Shown piece by piece: positions 60,798 to 64,000 of a stretch of DNA of 64,000 nucleotides. Within the stretch, counting starts at the first letter, position 1; each line of letters opens with the position of its first letter. The translations under genes were made by a program, and so were the position numbers. Under the pieces are notes generated by a model. It was not told the DNA's origin. It worked only from the letters and a program-made list of their open reading frames with translations, and did no database searches. Where the stretch lies: assembly GCA_944376205.1 (NCBI GenBank), contig CALWBV010000001.1, forward strand, positions 186,001-250,000, given 5' to 3'. The stretch comes from an uncultured Christensenellaceae bacterium. GTDB lineage: Bacteria > Bacillota > Clostridia > Christensenellales > UBA3700.

Positions 60798-61943
60798 TTA
60801 AGCGTTTTTGTCTTTTTTCTCTTGAGCTATCTTCTTCTCAAGCGCCTTGACATATTCGTCGTTATCCACGGGAACGTCGACGCATTTGTTGAGCCATGAC
60901 GACATATTGATAGCGTTGATTATAGAAAGTCCTCTTATGCCGTCGCCTATATCTGCAATGAGTCGCAACTTATCTCTTGTCGATATCACCTCGACAAAGT
61001 TGTTGAGTATTCTCGCCTGCTGTCCGTTGATACCGTCGTATATAAGTCTTGTCAATCCGTAGGAATAAGAATATTTTTTACATTTCTTATCCTCTTTGTT
61101 GCCGTAATCTCTCGTAGCTCTTTCGTTGACAACCGGTTCGGGATATTTATTGAGATAGTATTTCATCTTAAAACGGTCTATTACTATCTTTCCGTTTTCG
61201 CCCGCTATCTCAAGTCTGTTTGTGCCGGGAAGTTCGTGCGTACTTGCCGTAAACACTCCTTCGAATCCGTCATAACTCATAATCGCCGTAACATCGTTTT
61301 CCGTAGTGATATCTCTGCCCACCGTCTTGCATACGGCATAGATTTGTTTGGGCATACCGACAAGCCATTGCCATATATCTAATTGATGTACGCATTGATT
61401 GATGAGAGTTCCGCCGCCCTCTCCCGACCAGCTTGCTCTCCAGCCGCCCATATTGTAATAATACTGCGAGCGGTACCAGTCCGTAACGATAAAGTTGACT
61501 CTCTTTACGGGTCCTATCTTTCCCGATTCGATGAGTTCCTTTGCTTTCTTATACATTCTGTTGGTACGCTGATTGAGCATCATTGCACCTACAACGTCAG
61601 GCTTTTTGTCCAATAAATCTTTTAATTCCTGCGCTTCCTTGACGGTAACGCTTACGGGTTTTTCCACGAGAAAATCCACATTGTTCGCCAAGCAGTCTTT
61701 AGCTATTTCCACGTGCGAATAGTGAGGAGTAGCGATTATCACGCCGTCGGGTTTTTCCTTGTCTAGCATTTCCCGTCTGTCGGTATATCCGTTGACTTTG
61801 TACTTTGCGCAAAACTCGTCAAGCACCTTTTTATCGGTATCGCATACAGCGACAAGCAAAGCGTTTTTTACCACGCCTTTGAGAATATTGCGCGCATGTC
61901 GTCCGCCCATTCTGCCTATGCCGATTACCGCAAGTCTTTTCAT
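60798..61943 (-). CDS. Gfo/Idh/MocA-family oxidoreductase 2
   Basis: Protein of 381 residues. Rossmann start AVIGIGRMGGRHARNIL, the canonical VEKP with the catalytic lysine, and WRASWSGEGGGTLINQCVHQLD in the C-terminal domain. Sequence blocks shared with oxidoreductase 1 over the full length mark them as paralogues. Two different dehydrogenases on one operon suggest an oxidation and a later reduction, or action on two linked sugars. GGGAGA precedes the ATG. Confidence 0.9.
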   Translation of the reverse strand: MKRLAVIGIGRMGGRHARNILKGVVKNALLVAVCDTDKKVLDEFCAKYKVNGYTDRREMLDKEKPDGVIIATPHYSHVEIAKDCLANNVDFLVEKPVSVTVKEAQELKDLLDKKPDVVGAMMLNQRTNRMYKKAKELIESGKIGPVKRVNFIVTDWYRSQYYYNMGGWRASWSGEGGGTLINQCVHQLDIWQWLVGMPKQIYAVCKTVGRDITTENDVTAIMSYDGFEGVFTASTHELPGTNRLEIAGENGKIVIDRFKMKYYLNKYPEPVVNERATRDYGNKEDKKCKKYSYSYGLTRLIYDGINGQQARILNNFVEVISTRDKLRLIADIGDGIRGLSIINAINMSSWLNKCVDVPVDNDEYVKALEKKIAQEKKDKNA

Positions 61944-61963
61944 ATCTTCTCCCGGATTTAGGA

Positions 61964-62593
61964 TTATTTTTCCTCTGCGTATTTTCTTACGTCCAACGGT
62001 CTGTTGGTAGTGATATTTCCGTCAATCTTCTTTGCGTACTTTTTCATGACTTCTTCGTCGTCGATAGTAAATACGCTGAGCTTCAAGTCATACTTTTTGC
62101 ACTCTGCCAAAAATTCGTCGCTTATCTTGGTATATTTAAGGTTTAGTCCTGCAAAATGAGGATTGCCGAAGCTGTCCAAAAGTTCCTTGAGCGCCTTTAC
62201 GTTTTGCGTGACGTATTTCATACCCATACGGTTGAACCATACCTGTCCGCAGTCAACATACTGACTGTCGCTCAATCTCGCTTCTCCCGTAAATATAAGA
62301 TAATCTTCGACGCCTATTTCCTTTGCGAGTGCGATGACGTCACGGATTATACCCGTCTGTTTGAGATCGCAGTTGATTTTAATTTTCTTTTCCTTGACGA
62401 TTTCAAAAGCGTATCTCAAAGTGAGTTTATTTTTGTAACCGAACGGAGAAGGCATATGAGAAAGATAAAGCAAATCGCCCTTCTTCCAAATATCAACCTC
62501 GATAGCGTCGGCTTTATATTTGTCGATATTGTCAAAATATGCCTGCGTATTTCTGCCCGTATTCATGGCTCCGCCGTGTGCCGTAATCATCAT
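61964..62593 (-). CDS. Glycerophosphodiester phosphodiesterase-like protein with altered active site
   Basis: TIM-barrel protein of 209 residues in the GDPD family. It keeps H6, the E32-x-D34 pair and H46 (LSHMPS), but the HRG motif is HGG, PENT is replaced by GRNT, and the third metal ligand position has Asp in NCDLK. Activity is therefore uncertain; it may cleave a different phosphodiester or have a changed role. AAGGAG precedes two ATGs; the first overlaps the PHP gene stop (ATGA). Confidence 0.82.
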   Translation of the reverse strand: MMITAHGGAMNTGRNTQAYFDNIDKYKADAIEVDIWKKGDLLYLSHMPSPFGYKNKLTLRYAFEIVKEKKIKINCDLKQTGIIRDVIALAKEIGVEDYLIFTGEARLSDSQYVDCGQVWFNRMGMKYVTQNVKALKELLDSFGNPHFAGLNLKYTKISDEFLAECKKYDLKLSVFTIDDEEVMKKYAKKIDGNITTNRPLDVRKYAEEK

Positions 62594-63999
62594 ACTTTAA
62601 TCTCCTTGACATATACGGGACTGGTAAGCAATACGTCCGCATACTTTCCCTCTGTAAACCCCGTACCTTCCGCTCTGATATAGCCTTCTTTTGCGATGTA
62701 TATTTCTTCTTCGATCGTACCCTCGTCGCCTGCGCACGCAAAGTAATATTCCTTACATGCGTTGCCCGTGAGCGTAAGCGTTTCGAGTTTGCTCTCGAAA
62801 GGATAATCCTCTGCCTTTTTATACGACAAAGATACTTTGTATCTTCCCGGTGCGACGGTATCGCCTATCGAGTATTTTTTTTCGCCGTCCGTCAATACGA
62901 CTTCTATTTCCCAACCCATGGTGATATAAGTTCTTCCGTCTTCGACGGCTTGCAGTATCGACTCTTTGTCAAGCACTCCGTCGATGCCCAGATAAGTGTA
63001 TGCGTACGAAGGTCCTCCCTCGTCGGGAGCGTGCCAGTCATAACCGTACAAAGCCGCAAGTCTGTACCCCTTGTCCAAAAGCGATATCCACTCTTTTTTT
63101 GCCCACAAATCCGCAGGAGATATATTAGGGTTGTAGTGCGACCACACTTCGTATGAAGTGAGATAGTCCCAATTCGTTATTTGAAAGTCGTTGTGGCAAC
63201 CTGCGCACAGCGGCCAGCCTATACGTTTGGGGTGTGCGAGCGTGATTATATCGCCGCTCTGTCTTGCCTTTACGATACAGGCATTTATATTTTGAGGTGT
63301 GATGTCCAACCAGTTTACGGGACAGTTTCCGCCTATTACGGTGAGATGTCCCCAGAAGGTTGTCCACTCTATTCCTCTTGCGACTGCAAGATTATATTTT
63401 TTACCCCACTCCTCGACGGCGCTTACGTTGCTTGTCGTGTTGTGGTCTGTGAGACATATTGCCTTATAGCCTCGCTTTACAGCATTTTGCACGAGCTCTT
63501 TGGGAATCATGTCCCCGTCTGACGCAACGGTATGACAGTGCATTTCCACTCTTTGCCAGGTACGTTTTCCCGCTTGGGAGTTATTGACCGCATACAATTC
63601 GCCATCGTATTTTTCACAAGGAAACTCGCCTTTCTCCTTATATCCGTCAACTTTTATATCAATATCTATATAGTCGGTGACGATACTGTTGATACTTGCA
63701 AAAAGCGTCCATTTCCCTGCATGTATTTTTGTTTTTGCAAAACCGTTTGAAGAATATTCCTCGCTAATGACATGTATCTGATCGGGTTTGTGCCTGTGCT
63801 CCGTTCCGAGAAGTTTTTCTCCGTCGTGAAGCGACCATGCAATATGATTTGCAAGCGGGAAATTTCTTCTTATCTCGTCATACGAAAACTCTTTGTAAGG
63901 AGCGTCTTTTTTGAGACACTCTCCCACAAACGCCGCGCACTTTTTCTCGTCGTACTCGTACTTTGGAGAATAGAAAGTGGCAACGGTGAGATATTCCAT
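62590..63999 (-). CDS. PHP-domain metallohydrolase (CehA/McbA-like), start may lie outside the window
   Basis: Protein of at least 469 residues. Residues 1-145 are a beta-rich N-terminal domain; the PHP domain follows with H154-C-H156 in EMHCHTVASDGD, LTDHNTT (D185, H186), RGIEWT, AHPKRIG and DWHAPDEGG, a full set of metal ligands. The last 100 residues are another beta domain. Related CehA/McbA proteins hydrolyse small phosphoester or carbamate bonds, so the substrate cannot be named. The ATG is at 63999, one base from the window edge; a longer protein is possible. Its stop overlaps the start of the GDPD-like gene. Confidence 0.85.
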   Translation of the reverse strand: MEYLTVATFYSPKYEYDEKKCAAFVGECLKKDAPYKEFSYDEIRRNFPLANHIAWSLHDGEKLLGTEHRHKPDQIHVISEEYSSNGFAKTKIHAGKWTLFASINSIVTDYIDIDIKVDGYKEKGEFPCEKYDGELYAVNNSQAGKRTWQRVEMHCHTVASDGDMIPKELVQNAVKRGYKAICLTDHNTTSNVSAVEEWGKKYNLAVARGIEWTTFWGHLTVIGGNCPVNWLDITPQNINACIVKARQSGDIITLAHPKRIGWPLCAGCHNDFQITNWDYLTSYEVWSHYNPNISPADLWAKKEWISLLDKGYRLAALYGYDWHAPDEGGPSYAYTYLGIDGVLDKESILQAVEDGRTYITMGWEIEVVLTDGEKKYSIGDTVAPGRYKVSLSYKKAEDYPFESKLETLTLTGNACKEYYFACAGDEGTIEEEIYIAKEGYIRAEGTGFTEGKYADVLLTSPVYVKEIKV

Positions 64000-64000
64000 T

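Overview
The window looks like a moderately AT-rich chromosome segment of a Gram-positive, low-GC bacterium, most likely an anaerobic member of the Clostridia (Bacillota). The clues are the plsX-rnc-smc block, the divergent tmcAL next to pta-ackA, a ylbJ-type sporulation membrane gene, a four-cysteine L32, RNA genes with encoded CCA ends, and strong AGGAGG-type ribosome binding sites with TTGACA/TATAAT promoters. UGA behaves as a stop codon. I cannot name a species. Nearly all genes lie on the minus strand. I saw no insertion sequence, prophage or CRISPR array.

Layout. 1-5.1 kb: smc (cut by the left edge), a plus-strand histone-H1-like gene, rnc, plsX and rpmF. 5.1-9.8 kb: ackA and pta, with tmcAL and ylbJ on the plus strand. 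9.8-14.1 kb: a minus operon with tightly overlapping or abutting genes for an aconitase-superfamily hydratase, 5-formyl-THF cyclo-ligase, a fused RsmD-CoaD protein and a coiled-coil protein. 14.3-19.7 kb: a DUF2156-like protein, a possibly leaderless membrane protein gene, rdgB, a YfcE-like phosphoesterase, an unusual 634-bp leader with a tandem duplication, and typA. 19.7-22.5 kb: a strongly AT-rich AIPR-type phage-defence gene next to nine tRNA genes. 22.8-33.3 kb: mixed housekeeping genes and surface proteins (AlkD-like, transglutaminase lipoprotein, cation/proton antiporter, PC4-like YdbC, GH2 beta-galactosidase, YccF, C_GCAxxG_C_C protein, HU).

33.3-42.1 kb is a complete arginine operon read argG-argH-argC-argJ-argB-argD-argF, then a GNAT gene and HU. 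The ArgJ route recycles acetyl groups, so the cluster covers glutamate to arginine apart from carbamoyl phosphate supply. ArgR-box-like sites precede its promoter. 42.4-53.4 kb: two secreted lipoproteins, glmM with a GlmU acetyltransferase-only protein, a flavin reductase-like protein, DAHP synthase, and a copper ATPase with a CopZ domain fused at its C terminus. 53.7-64 kb is a carbohydrate locus: PHP hydrolase, GDPD-like protein, two related Gfo/Idh/MocA dehydrogenases around a xylose-isomerase-like barrel, a six-hairpin glycosidase, a GPH-type sugar symporter and a lipoprotein. These probably import and dismantle an oxidised or unusual glycoside.

The most unusual observation is in front of typA. 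A ~190-nt sequence is present twice in tandem, and the 5' arm of either copy can pair with one 3' arm directly before the typA Shine-Dalgarno. This has the shape of a cis-acting RNA switch or thermosensor, and I cannot match it to a known family. Also notable are the RsmD-CoaD and CopA-CopZ fusions (the latter keeping an internal ribosome binding site), the four-cysteine H1-like protein between rnc and smc, and the AIPR gene beside the tRNA cluster.
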